From: Bordetella sp. FB-8
GTDB lineage: Bacteria > Pseudomonadota > Gammaproteobacteria > Burkholderiales > Burkholderiaceae_B
Assembly: GCF_000382185.1 (NCBI RefSeq)
Contig: NZ_KB907784.1
Span: forward strand, 2,868,633 to 2,932,632
Direction: 5' to 3'
DNA length: 64,000 nt
Shown: piece after piece, positions 39,400-50,814 of the stretch
How the letters are laid out: each line of letters starts with the position of its first letter
Numbering within the stretch: position 1 is the first letter of the stretch
Translations under genes and position numbers: made by a program
The notes under the pieces: generated by a model
What the model was told of the DNA's origin: nothing
Databases searched by the model: none
Seen by the model: the letters and a program-made list of their open reading frames with translations, nothing else

Positions 39400-40557
39400 A
39401 TGGGTAACTGGCTGCTGCCCGAAGGTTTCGCCGATGTCCTGCCGGCCGAAGCCCGGCGCATCGAGGAATTACGCCGCGCGTTGCTCGACCTGTATCGCAC
39501 TTACGGTTTCGAGCTGGTTGCGCCGCCGCTGGTGGAATACCTCGACTCCCTGTTGTCAGGCGCCGCCGGCGGCGACGATCTTCGCTTGTCCACCTGCAAA
39601 CTGGTAGACCAGCTGTCCGGCCGCACCATGGGTGTGCGGGCCGATATGACGCCTCAGGTCACCCGCATCGATGCCCATCTGCTCAATCGGGCAGGCGTCA
39701 CCCGCCTGTGCTATTGCGGCAACGTGTTGCATGCGCGCCCGGCCGACCTGCTCGCCAGCCGCGAACTGCTCCAGATCGGCGCCGAGATCTACGGCCATTC
39801 AGGCTTCGAGGCCGACCTGGAAATCATTCGCCTGGTGCTGGAAAGCGTCGAAGTTGCCGGCGTGCGCGAACCCCGCCTGGACCTGTGCCATCCCGGCGTG
39901 CTGCATGCCTTGCTACTGTCCGATCCGGCTGGGCCGGCTCTGGGCGGCGCCATCACGCTGCTGCTGCGCGAAAAAGACGTGCCCGGCCTGGGCGCGCTGG
40001 CGTGCGAGGGCCTGTTGCCGCATACCGTGCAAGCCCTGAAGACGCTGGCCAATCTGTACGGCGGTTCCGAGGTGCTGGAGCAAGCACGTCGCGTGCTGCC
40101 CGCCGTGCCGGGCCTGGCCGAATCGCTCGACACGCTGCAGGCGCTGGTTGATGCGCTGCCGCAGGTCGCCATGAGCGTGGATCTGGCCGACGTGAGCGGC
40201 TACGGCTATCACTCCGGCATCACCTTCGCGCTATACGCCGAAGGCTGGCACGACGCGCTGGTGCGCGGCGGCCGCTACGATCATGTCAGCCATGCGTTCG
40301 GCCGGCATCGTCCGGCCACCGGTTTTAGCCTCGACCTGCGCAAGCTGGCCGCCGGCCTGGAGCCGGCCGCGCGCGCGCGCGCCGTACGCGCGCCATGGAG
40401 CGCGGATCCCTCCCTGGCCGATGCCGTGCGCGCCTTGCGACGCGGGGGCGAGATCGTGGTCCAGGTGCTGCCCGGACACGAGCACGATCAGGACGAGTTC
40501 GTCTGCGATCGCGAGCTGATTCTGGAAAAGGGCGCTTGGGCAGTCAAGGCGTTTTGA
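39400..40557 (+). CDS. hisZ: ATP phosphoribosyltransferase regulatory subunit HisZ
   Basis: A 385-residue histidyl-tRNA synthetase paralogue. ATG 39400 gives the family start ([24 protein letters not shown]). It has class II-like pieces ([40 protein letters not shown]) but lacks the anticodon-binding domain. HisZ is the regulatory partner of the short form of HisG in the first step of histidine synthesis; its presence implies a short HisG elsewhere in the genome. purA follows 63 bases later. Confidence 0.92.
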   Translation: MGNWLLPEGFADVLPAEARRIEELRRALLDLYRTYGFELVAPPLVEYLDSLLSGAAGGDDLRLSTCKLVDQLSGRTMGVRADMTPQVTRIDAHLLNRAGVTRLCYCGNVLHARPADLLASRELLQIGAEIYGHSGFEADLEIIRLVLESVEVAGVREPRLDLCHPGVLHALLLSDPAGPALGGAITLLLREKDVPGLGALACEGLLPHTVQALKTLANLYGGSEVLEQARRVLPAVPGLAESLDTLQALVDALPQVAMSVDLADVSGYGYHSGITFALYAEGWHDALVRGGRYDHVSHAFGRHRPATGFSLDLRKLAAGLEPAARARAVRAPWSADPSLADAVRALRRGGEIVVQVLPGHEHDQDEFVCDRELILEKGAWAVKAF

Positions 40558-41916
<1,359 letters not shown>

Positions 41917-41927
41917 GGAGCGCCCTC

Positions 41928-42470
41928 ATGAGTCAGCCTTCCGGCACCGATAGCGACCTCTGGGTCAGTTGGGAAGACTACAACCGCCTGATCGAGCGCC
42001 TGGCCTTGCAGGTGTATCAGTCGGGCTGGAAGTTCGACGTCATCCTGTGCCTGGCGCGCGGCGGCGTGCGGGTAGGCGACGTGCTGTCGCGCATTTTCGA
42101 CGTGCCGCTGGGCATCCTGGCCACGAGCAGCTACCGCGAGGCGGCGGGCACCAAGCAAGGTAATCTGGACATTGCCAGATTCATCACTATCACCCGCGGC
42201 GCGCCGCAGGGCAAGGTGCTGCTGGCCGACGACATGGTCGATTCGGGCCTGACCTTCTCCAAAGTTTACGAGCACCTGTTGTCCGAGTTCCCGGCCATTA
42301 CCGAGATGCGCAGCGCGGTGCTGTGGTGGAAGGGGCATTCCAAGGTGCAGCCCGACTACTATGTGGACAAGCTGCCCACCAACCCCTGGATCCACCAGCC
42401 CTTCGAGGATTACGACAGCCTGCGGCCGCATCAGCTCGAGTCGTGGATCCGCAAGGGTTCACAGGGTTAA
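41928..42470 (+). CDS. Purine-type phosphoribosyltransferase
   Basis: A 180-residue type I phosphoribosyltransferase. The PRPP-binding motif reads VLLADDMVDSGLT (about residues 102-114), and an N-terminal CLARGGVRVGDVL loop is present. The family covers xanthine/guanine and hypoxanthine salvage enzymes; the conserved DYYVDKLPTNPWIHQPFE tail resembles Gpt-like proteins. Adjacency to purA supports purine salvage. The base specificity is not determined. Confidence 0.85.
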   Translation: MSQPSGTDSDLWVSWEDYNRLIERLALQVYQSGWKFDVILCLARGGVRVGDVLSRIFDVPLGILATSSYREAAGTKQGNLDIARFITITRGAPQGKVLLADDMVDSGLTFSKVYEHLLSEFPAITEMRSAVLWWKGHSKVQPDYYVDKLPTNPWIHQPFEDYDSLRPHQLESWIRKGSQG

Positions 42471-42474
42471 GGCC

Positions 42475-42600
42475 ATGGATAAGCTGCAGCCTCGCAGAAG
42501 CCCCCTGGCACTTCTCGGTCTGGCGATCCTGGGTGTGGCGCTGGTGCTCGGAATGATCGGTTTTCTCGTCGCCGGCTTCGAATTTTTCCGTATGTGGTAA
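42475..42600 (+). CDS. 41-residue single-span membrane miniprotein
   Basis: A short frame starting 4 bases after the phosphoribosyltransferase stop, with AGGGTTAAGG just upstream as ribosome-binding site. It encodes a basic start (MDKLQPRRSP), one long hydrophobic segment (ALLGLAILGVALVLGMIGFLV) and a short aromatic end. Composition and position look genuine, but there is no recognised family. Possibly a small membrane regulator or a coupled leader product. Confidence 0.5.
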   Translation: MDKLQPRRSPLALLGLAILGVALVLGMIGFLVAGFEFFRMW

Positions 42601-42617
42601 CAATACCCAAGAAATGG

Positions 42618-42623
42618 TAGAAT
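42618..42623 (+). promoter_or_regulatory. Candidate -10 element for rpsU
   Basis: TAGAAT in an AT-rich stretch about 165 bases before rpsU. The matching -35 is weak (GTAACA with 15 bases of spacing), so this is tentative. Confidence 0.3.
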
Positions 42624-42727
42624 CTAAGGCTAATTGATTTGCGGCCAATATCTAGGTGGTGATAACCCAAGGGCAGGCCGGCCCCCCGAGCAGTACAAGC
42701 GCAGTTGCCTGTTTTTGAGTTTTCGCC

Positions 42728-42759
42728 GCGCGCGGTTGAGGGTTTGGCCTCCCGCGCGC
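42728..42759 (+). promoter_or_regulatory. Strong hairpin in the rpsU leader
   Basis: GCGCGCGG (42728-42735) pairs with CCGCGCGC (42752-42759); an inner GAGG/CCTC stem extends it. It lies 31 bases before rpsU with no T-tract after it, so it may be a leader structure for translational control rather than a terminator. Confidence 0.45.
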
Positions 42760-42790
42760 TTGTAATCCCGACATTTTTATTGGTACCTAC

Positions 42791-43003
42791 ATGCCTATCG
42801 TTCGCCTGAAAGAAAACGAACCCTTCGAAGCCGCCTTGCGCCGCTTCAAACGCACCATTGAAAAAACCGGCCTGCTCACCGAGCTGCGTGCCCGCGAGTT
42901 CTACGAAAAGCCCACCGCCGAGCGCAAGCGCAAGCTGGCCGCCGCCGTCAAGCGCCATTACAAGCGCATCCGCAGCCAGCAACTGCCCCCCCGCATGTAC
43001 TAA
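42791..43003 (+). CDS. rpsU: 30S ribosomal protein S21
   Basis: A 70-residue protein of S21 type: [20 protein letters not shown], a helical middle and a strongly basic C-terminus ending [20 protein letters not shown]21 helps mRNA binding at the 30S platform. First gene of the conserved rpsU-dnaG-rpoD macromolecular-synthesis set. An intrinsic terminator stands between it and dnaG. Confidence 0.97.
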   Translation: MPIVRLKENEPFEAALRRFKRTIEKTGLLTELRAREFYEKPTAERKRKLAAAVKRHYKRIRSQQLPPRMY

Positions 43004-43049
43004 AAAGCGGGCGGCCCAACCGGCCGCAGTTGCGACATGCAGCATGCTC

Positions 43050-43085
43050 CAATCGCGCCTGGCCCAGCCAGGCGCGATTGTTTTT
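43050..43085 (+). terminator. Intrinsic terminator between rpsU and dnaG
   Basis: A 13-base perfect stem CAATCGCGCCTGG/CCAGGCGCGATTG with loop CCCAG followed by TTTTTA. In E. coli the same position holds an attenuating terminator that keeps primase levels low relative to S21. Confidence 0.9.
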
Positions 43086-43189
43086 ACGGTCAATTGAGAT
43101 ATCGTTAGCCTTGCGCTGCATGGCATGGACCGGCCTGTGGGCCGCCTGCGACGGTGCGAGGCAGCCAGAAAACCAATCAGTTAAATCAT

Positions 43190-45196
43190 TTGATCCCCGA
43201 GTCATTTATCCAGGACCTGCTGGCCCGCGTCGACGTCGTCGACGTAGTCGGACGCTATGTGCAGCTGCGCAAGGGCGGGGCCAATCTGCTCGGCCTGTGC
43301 CCCTTCCATAACGAAAAAAGCCCGTCCTTTACCGTCAGCCCAACCAAGCAGTTCTATCATTGCTTCGGCTGCGGCGCGCACGGCACGGCCATCAGCTTCC
43401 TGATGGAGCACACCGGCGCCAGCTTTCCCGAGGCCGTCCGTACATTGGCCGGCCAGGTCGGCATGGCTGTGCCGGAAGAGTCCCGCAGTCCGCGGCAGCA
43501 GGCCGAAACCGTGCGCCGCAAGGCCGAGGTGTCGCGACACACCCAGGTGCTGGACCAGGCCCAGGCTTATTACCTGAAGCAGTTGCGCGCCTCGCCACAG
43601 GCCATCGCCTATCTCAAGCAGCGCGGCCTCACTGGCGAGATCGCTGCGCATTTCGGCCTGGGTTGGTCGGGGACCGATCGGCATGGCCTGTCCAAGGTGT
43701 TCGAGGACTATGCCGATCCCGTGCTGGTCGAGTCCGGTCTGGTGATCGAGTCCGAGGACGGGCGGCGCTACGACCGCTTTCGTGAGCGGGTGATGTTTCC
43801 CATCCGAAATGCCAAGGGCAGCCTGATCGGCTTTGGCGGGCGCATCATCGGCGACGGCAAACCCAAATACCTCAATTCCCCCGAGACGCCGATCTTCTCC
43901 AAGGGCCAGGAACTCTATGGCCTGTGGGAGGCGCGCCAAGCCATACGCGAAGCCGGCATGGTGATCGTGGTCGAAGGCTATATGGATGTGGTGGGCCTGG
44001 CGCAGCTGGGCATTTCCAATGCCGTGGCCGCCCTGGGCACGGCAACCACGCCGGATCACGTCAAGAAGCTGCTGCGCGCCAGTGACCGGGTGGTGTTCAG
44101 CTTCGACGGCGACGCCGCCGGGCGGCGGGCGGCCTGGCGCGCTCTGCTGGCCTGCTTGCCAGCGCTGCGCGATGACATCAATATCCGTTTTCTCTTTCTG
44201 CCGGCCGAGCACGATCCGGATTCCTACGTGCGCCAATTCGGTGCCGAGGCCTTTCGTGCCGCATTGGCGCAAGCCTGTGCCCTGTCGCGCTTCCTTCTCG
44301 ACGAACTGGCCTCGCGTCACGACCTGGGCGAGGCCGAGGGCAGGGCCAGTTGTCTGCACGAGGCAGCGCCCTTGCTGGCCACCCTACCCGAATGCGCCCT
44401 TAAGGTGCAGATCGAGCGCGAGCTGGCCCGCCAGGTGCTGCTCACACCCGAAGAGATGGCCCGGGTTCTTGCCCAGGCCCTGGCCCGGCAGGCCCAGCGC
44501 GGGTCCTTACCCACGCCGGTGCAGGGCGGCCAGGCTCCGGCGCAGGCCGCCGATTACGGCGCCGGGCAGGACTTCGACGCGGCGGCGCCTGCGTGGGAGC
44601 CGTCCGACGTACCGGCGGATGCGGGTCACTACGAGTCCTGGCAAGGCGAGGGCGGTTGGCAGGGGGCGGGGCAGGGCACACATAATGGCAATTTTCCCGC
44701 GCAAGCCGGCCAGAAACGCCCCTGGCGCGGCCGTCGCGAGGAAAAACCCGCCGGTTTCGTTGGCCGCCGCATCATGCCTTCCCTGGCCAAGCGTCTGCTG
44801 TGTCTGTTGCTGGCCAATCTGGATCTGGTGGACGGCATGGGTGACCAGCAGCTTGAAGTTCTGGATCATGACCCCCAATTAGGTCTGGTCAGGGATCTGA
44901 TCATGCTGGCGCAGTCCAGCGGCGCTCGCCATCTGGGGGCGCTGCTGCAGGCCTGCGAGTCAGATTCCGATCTCAGCGTGGCCTTGCAGGGCCTGGGGGC
45001 GGTGGTGCTGGTCATGGAAGACCTGCCCAATCCCCAGGAGGAATGGAACGACGCCCTCAGGCGTATCGAGCGCGACTGGGTTGGGGCCGAGTTGGAGCGC
45101 CTGGCCCAAAATGGCCTGCAAACGGACGAGGCACAGCAGCGGTTTCGGGAATTACAGGGTCGGATGGCTATTCTAAAGAGTGCGGGAATACGCTGA
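43190..45196 (+). CDS. dnaG: DNA primase
   Basis: A primase of 668 residues if it starts at the TTG at 43190, which encodes the family N-terminus (IPESFIQDLLARVDVVDVVGRY). An in-frame GTG at 43154 would add 12 non-conserved residues. The CHCC zinc finger is Cys37-His40-Cys58-Cys61. The TOPRIM core includes VVEGYMDVV and FSFDGDAAGRRAAWRAL. The C-terminal DnaB-binding helical domain comes after a Gln/Gly/Ala-rich linker (about residues 425-520). A rare TTG start and the preceding terminator both fit low expression. Confidence 0.96.
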   Translation: MIPESFIQDLLARVDVVDVVGRYVQLRKGGANLLGLCPFHNEKSPSFTVSPTKQFYHCFGCGAHGTAISFLMEHTGASFPEAVRTLAGQVGMAVPEESRSPRQQAETVRRKAEVSRHTQVLDQAQAYYLKQLRASPQAIAYLKQRGLTGEIAAHFGLGWSGTDRHGLSKVFEDYADPVLVESGLVIESEDGRRYDRFRERVMFPIRNAKGSLIGFGGRIIGDGKPKYLNSPETPIFSKGQELYGLWEARQAIREAGMVIVVEGYMDVVGLAQLGISNAVAALGTATTPDHVKKLLRASDRVVFSFDGDAAGRRAAWRALLACLPALRDDINIRFLFLPAEHDPDSYVRQFGAEAFRAALAQACALSRFLLDELASRHDLGEAEGRASCLHEAAPLLATLPECALKVQIERELARQVLLTPEEMARVLAQALARQAQRGSLPTPVQGGQAPAQAADYGAGQDFDAAAPAWEPSDVPADAGHYESWQGEGGWQGAGQGTHNGNFPAQAGQKRPWRGRREEKPAGFVGRRIMPSLAKRLLCLLLANLDLVDGMGDQQLEVLDHDPQLGLVRDLIMLAQSSGARHLGALLQACESDSDLSVALQGLGAVVLVMEDLPNPQEEWNDALRRIERDWVGAELERLAQNGLQTDEAQQRFRELQGRMAILKSAGIR

Positions 45197-45347
45197 TTGC
45201 GGTAAAATTTAGGGTTTCCTAATCGCTTTTGATTGCCGGGCCATTTCTGGCGCGGTGTGCAAGGCGGCGGGATATTTGGGTAAATGGTCTCTCGATTCAA
45301 GGCGCATTGTGCGTCCTTGTCCTGGGTGCGACGACGGAAACGAGTTC

Positions 45348-47657
<2,310 letters not shown>

Positions 47658-47667
47658 TGTACATAAG

Positions 47668-47701
47668 GCCGATCTGAAAGGCGCAAGCTTTCCGGATCGG
47701 C
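47668..47701. other. Inverted repeat between rpoD and the tRNA gene
   Basis: GCCGATC-T-GAAAG pairs with CTTTC-CG-GATCGGC around a seven-base loop. It is not followed by a T-tract. It may be an RNase processing or mRNA-stability structure for a joint rpoD-tRNA transcript. Confidence 0.4.
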
Positions 47702-47711
47702 TACCGCTTAC

Positions 47712-47790
<79 letters not shown>

Positions 47791-47813
47791 AAAATGCCTG
47801 ATTTATCAGGTTC

Positions 47814-48164
47814 TTACGCCGCTAGAGATAGCGGCGTTTTTTCTTTGTCGGAAGACTTTGTCCAAATCTTGACCGTATTTGCATGGGCTGCCAGATGAGA
47901 CGGTGCTAGGCGAGCATACTTGTGCACCATCTCCAATGTTTCCCATCCCATCAACTGCTGCAGCGCTTTTAGTGGTGTACCCGCGTGGGCATGCCAACTT
48001 GCCCAGGTATGGCGCAAATCATGAAAGTGAAAGTCTGCAATCCCGACCTTCTCACATGCCCGTTTGAAATGTGGATCGTCAATCTGGGTAACTCGTCGAG
48101 AAATGTCACCAACCCTGGGCTTGCGCTCAACGACATAGGTCACGGCGTACGGTAGGCCGTTTCA
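47814..48164 (-). pseudogene. Truncated tyrosine recombinase/phage integrase (C-terminal part)
   Basis: About 115 residues of an integrase catalytic domain are left. Present are the second-box FHFHDLRHTWASWHAHAG (His-Leu-Arg-His), a GWETLEMVHKYARL segment with the candidate nucleophile Tyr, and the following helix. The N-terminal arm-binding and core-binding domains and the first catalytic Arg are missing; an in-frame TGA lies just upstream of the remaining part. The third-box His is replaced by Trp in MGW. It lies in the usual place and orientation for an integrase next to its tRNA attachment site and is probably inactive. Confidence 0.75.
47816..47846. terminator. Intrinsic terminator after the tRNA
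   Basis: Nine-base stem ACGCCGCTA/TAGCGGCGT with a GAGA loop, then TTTTTTCTTT on the + strand. It ends the tRNA transcript; on the other strand it overlaps the last codons of the integrase remnant. Confidence 0.8.
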
Positions 48165-48682
48165 TGGTTGCGGCTCATCGCGATCGATCAATTGTGTGTC
48201 GGCTCGTTTGCTGGAGCTGAAACAGTGCGCTTTGACGGATTTTTTCAATATCCTCAATTCGATTTAGCGCGACCAGAAAAATTCTCGGAGTTGCTGATTA
48301 GTGAAAATGGTGGCTTATTGCTAGCCAGCAACCGGCCAACGACCGTCGGCTTTCTAGTTCCAGTTTGCCTTTGGCGAGTCCCGATATAGCAGTCAGATCT
48401 GGCGGCGCTGCACTGGCGCGCGCTCAACTATCCGAGGAAAAGGAACGGTCTGTTGCCTACCGCACAGACATTGGCTCTTGATATAGATAAAAGTAACCCG
48501 ATTAGGCCACAAAAAACTGCCATTTCGGTCAACCTGGTCCAAACAGTTTCCTTCAACTCTTTTCCTGGCCAATTATTTTTACTCCGCTTCAGGGGCAGTT
48601 GAACATTTCTGAAGCAGACCGGTGTCAGAAATCAATTGCCTTTCTGGCGTTTGGTGTCACAACACCGACAGGGGAATAGATC
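48165..48682. other. AT-richer intergenic region upstream of kaiC
   Basis: About 520 bases with no convincing gene. A 73-codon forward frame (48168-48389) has no family features. The region should contain the promoter of the Kai operon; AT-rich patches lie at 48470-48520 and 48540-48600. A good ribosome-binding site AGGGGA precedes kaiC. Confidence 0.4.
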
Positions 48683-50455
48683 ATGGTCAACCCTAGATTT
48701 CGCCCAGAATTACCGACCAAGCGCAAAGCCAGTCCAGAAGGAAAAGCCAGGCCGCAGCTGGCAAAAGCCCCGACTGGAATTCAAGGGCTGGACGAAATCA
48801 CCGGAGGGGGATTGCCGAAAGGCCGCCCAACCCTGATATGCGGTGGCGCAGGCTGCGGCAAGACTCTGCTCGCCATGGAGTTTGTCGTGCACGGTGCCAC
48901 AAATTTTGATGAACCTGGCGTGTTTATGGCGTTCGAAGAAACCGCCCAAGACCTGACCGAGAATGTCGCCTCCCTCGATTTCGATTTGAAAGACCTGATC
49001 GCTCGCAAAAAGATCGTTCTGGACTATGTATTTGTCGAGCGCAGCGAAATCAAAGAGAGCGGCGAATACGACCTGGAGGGCTTGTTCATTCGCCTGGGCT
49101 CAGCCATCGATTCGATCGGTGCCAAGCGTGTGGTGCTCGATACGGTCGAATCGTTGTTTGCCGACTTGCCCAGCCAGGCGATCCTGCGCGCCGAATTGCG
49201 CCGCCTGTTCCGCTGGCTGAAGGATAAAGGCGTGACAGCCATCATCACTGGAGAACGTGGCGATGGCACGCTGACGCGCCAGGGATTGGAAGAGTATGTT
49301 TCCGACTGCGTTATCGTGCTCGATCATCGCGTAACCGAGCAGGCTTCCTCGCGGCGCTTGCGGGTGGTCAAGTATCGCGGATCGGTCCACGGCACCAACG
49401 AGTACCCGTTTCTGATCGACGAAGATGGAATTTCGGTGCTGCCGGTCACTTCGCTTGAATTGAAGCACGTCGCTTCCAGCGAACGTATCTCCAGTGGCGT
49501 CGCCCGTCTGGACGCGATGCTCGGTGGCAAGGGCTATTTCTGCGGCAGCAGCGTGTTGGTCTCCGGCACTGCGGGAACTGGTAAGAGCAGCCTTGCTGCA
49601 CACTTTGCCGATGCGGCCTGCCGTCGCGCAGAACGCGTGCTTTACTTCTCGTTTGAAGAATCTCCCGATCAAATCATTCGCAATATGCGCTCCATCGGGA
49701 TCGATCTGCAACAGTGGATAAGCACAGATCAACTGAGAATTGATGCGGCCCGAACCTTGTCCGCAGGCCTGGAAACCCATCTTGCGATCAAGCAAAAATT
49801 GATCGCTGAATTCAAGCCACAAGTAGTGATCCTGGATCCGCTGAACAGTTTTGTCGTCGGGGACAACCAGATCGAAGTCAAATCGATGTTGATGCGGCTA
49901 GTGGATTTTCTCAAGAAAAAGCAGATCACCGGATTGTTCACCAATCTGGCGCAAAGCGGCAGCCCGGTCGAGCTCACCGACGTCGCCATTTCATCTGTGA
50001 TCGACACCTGGCTGTTGCTGCGTGATATCGATAGCGGCGGCGAACGCAACCGCTGCCTGTCCATCCTGAAATCGCGCGGCATGGAGCACTCAAACCAGAT
50101 ACGCGAGTTCATGCTGACCGATCACGGCGTGGAATTGCGCGACGTATACGTCGGACCCGAGGGTGTATTGACCGGTTCGGCGCGACTTACCAAAGAGGCA
50201 GAAAACCGTGCCACATTCTTGATTCGCAATCAGGAGGTCGAACTGCGGCGGATCGAACTGGAGCGCAAGCGCACCACACTGGAGGCGCAGATCGCCATGC
50301 TGCGGGCCGAATTTGCGGTTCAAGAAGTTGTCTCATCAAAAATCATCGGCCAGGAAAAAGCCGATAAAGCGCAAGTGGTGCAGGCACGCGCGGACATGAG
50401 GCTGAGCCGCAAAGTAGATGCAAAGCCGAACCAGCAAAAGGGGGGATCGAGATGA
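48683..50455 (+). CDS. kaiC: KaiC-family double-domain ATPase
   Basis: A 590-residue KaiC homologue with tandem RecA-like domains. CI: Walker A GGAGCGKT (54-61) and catalytic Glu85-Glu86 in FEET. CII: Walker A GTAGTGKS (295-302) and Glu325-Glu326 in FEES. At the autophosphorylation site of cyanobacterial KaiC (Ser431-Thr432) this protein has Ser437-Ser438, with Thr432 matching Thr426. The arginine-containing CII end ([33 protein letters not shown]) is kept. Instead of the short KaiA-binding tail, about residues 515-565 form a charged coiled coil. Stop overlaps kaiB as ATGA. A KaiC autokinase/ATPase is expected; KaiA is not encoded here. Confidence 0.9.
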   Translation: MVNPRFRPELPTKRKASPEGKARPQLAKAPTGIQGLDEITGGGLPKGRPTLICGGAGCGKTLLAMEFVVHGATNFDEPGVFMAFEETAQDLTENVASLDFDLKDLIARKKIVLDYVFVERSEIKESGEYDLEGLFIRLGSAIDSIGAKRVVLDTVESLFADLPSQAILRAELRRLFRWLKDKGVTAIITGERGDGTLTRQGLEEYVSDCVIVLDHRVTEQASSRRLRVVKYRGSVHGTNEYPFLIDEDGISVLPVTSLELKHVASSERISSGVARLDAMLGGKGYFCGSSVLVSGTAGTGKSSLAAHFADAACRRAERVLYFSFEESPDQIIRNMRSIGIDLQQWISTDQLRIDAARTLSAGLETHLAIKQKLIAEFKPQVVILDPLNSFVVGDNQIEVKSMLMRLVDFLKKKQITGLFTNLAQSGSPVELTDVAISSVIDTWLLLRDIDSGGERNRCLSILKSRGMEHSNQIREFMLTDHGVELRDVYVGPEGVLTGSARLTKEAENRATFLIRNQEVELRRIELERKRTTLEAQIAMLRAEFAVQEVVSSKIIGQEKADKAQVVQARADMRLSRKVDAKPNQQKGGSR

Positions 50456-50814
50456 AATCTGATCCGATCCATCCCCCGCACCCGAAAGCCACAACGGCAT
50501 CGCGCAAGGCAGAGATCTTGCATGTCGACATGCTTCCCAGCCAGTATTGCTTGACACTATATGTTGCCGGGCAATCGCCAAAATCTGTCAACGCTATCGC
50601 CAACCTCAACAAGATCTGCGAAGAAAACCTGCATGGACGCTACCAACTCGACGTGGTTGATCTATACCAGCATCCACAACTCGCTCAGGGCGAACAGATC
50701 ATCGCGTTACCAACTCTGATAAGACGGATTCCGTCTCCGTCGCGGCGCATCATTGGCGATCTGTCGAATACCGAACGCGTGCTGGTGGGGCTGGATATTC
50801 GCCAGAGTTCGTGA
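50452..50814 (+). CDS. kaiB: KaiB-family clock protein homologue
   Basis: A 120-residue protein. After about 30 extra N-terminal residues it matches KaiB closely: [59 protein letters not shown] and VLVGLDI. KaiB is a fold-switching thioredoxin-like protein that binds the CI ring of KaiC and, in cyanobacteria, links it to output kinases. Overlaps with kaiC (ATGA) and the kinase gene (TGATG) imply coupled translation at fixed ratios. The N-terminal extension is proline- and histidine-containing and unlike cyanobacterial KaiB. Confidence 0.92.
   Translation: MKSDPIHPPHPKATTASRKAEILHVDMLPSQYCLTLYVAGQSPKSVNAIANLNKICEENLHGRYQLDVVDLYQHPQLAQGEQIIALPTLIRRIPSPSRRIIGDLSNTERVLVGLDIRQSS

Noticed and set aside
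48168..48389. 73-codon forward frame upstream of kaiC
   Set aside because: No ribosome-binding site of note, no family resemblance, and not overlapping the operon; more likely noncoding island sequence.
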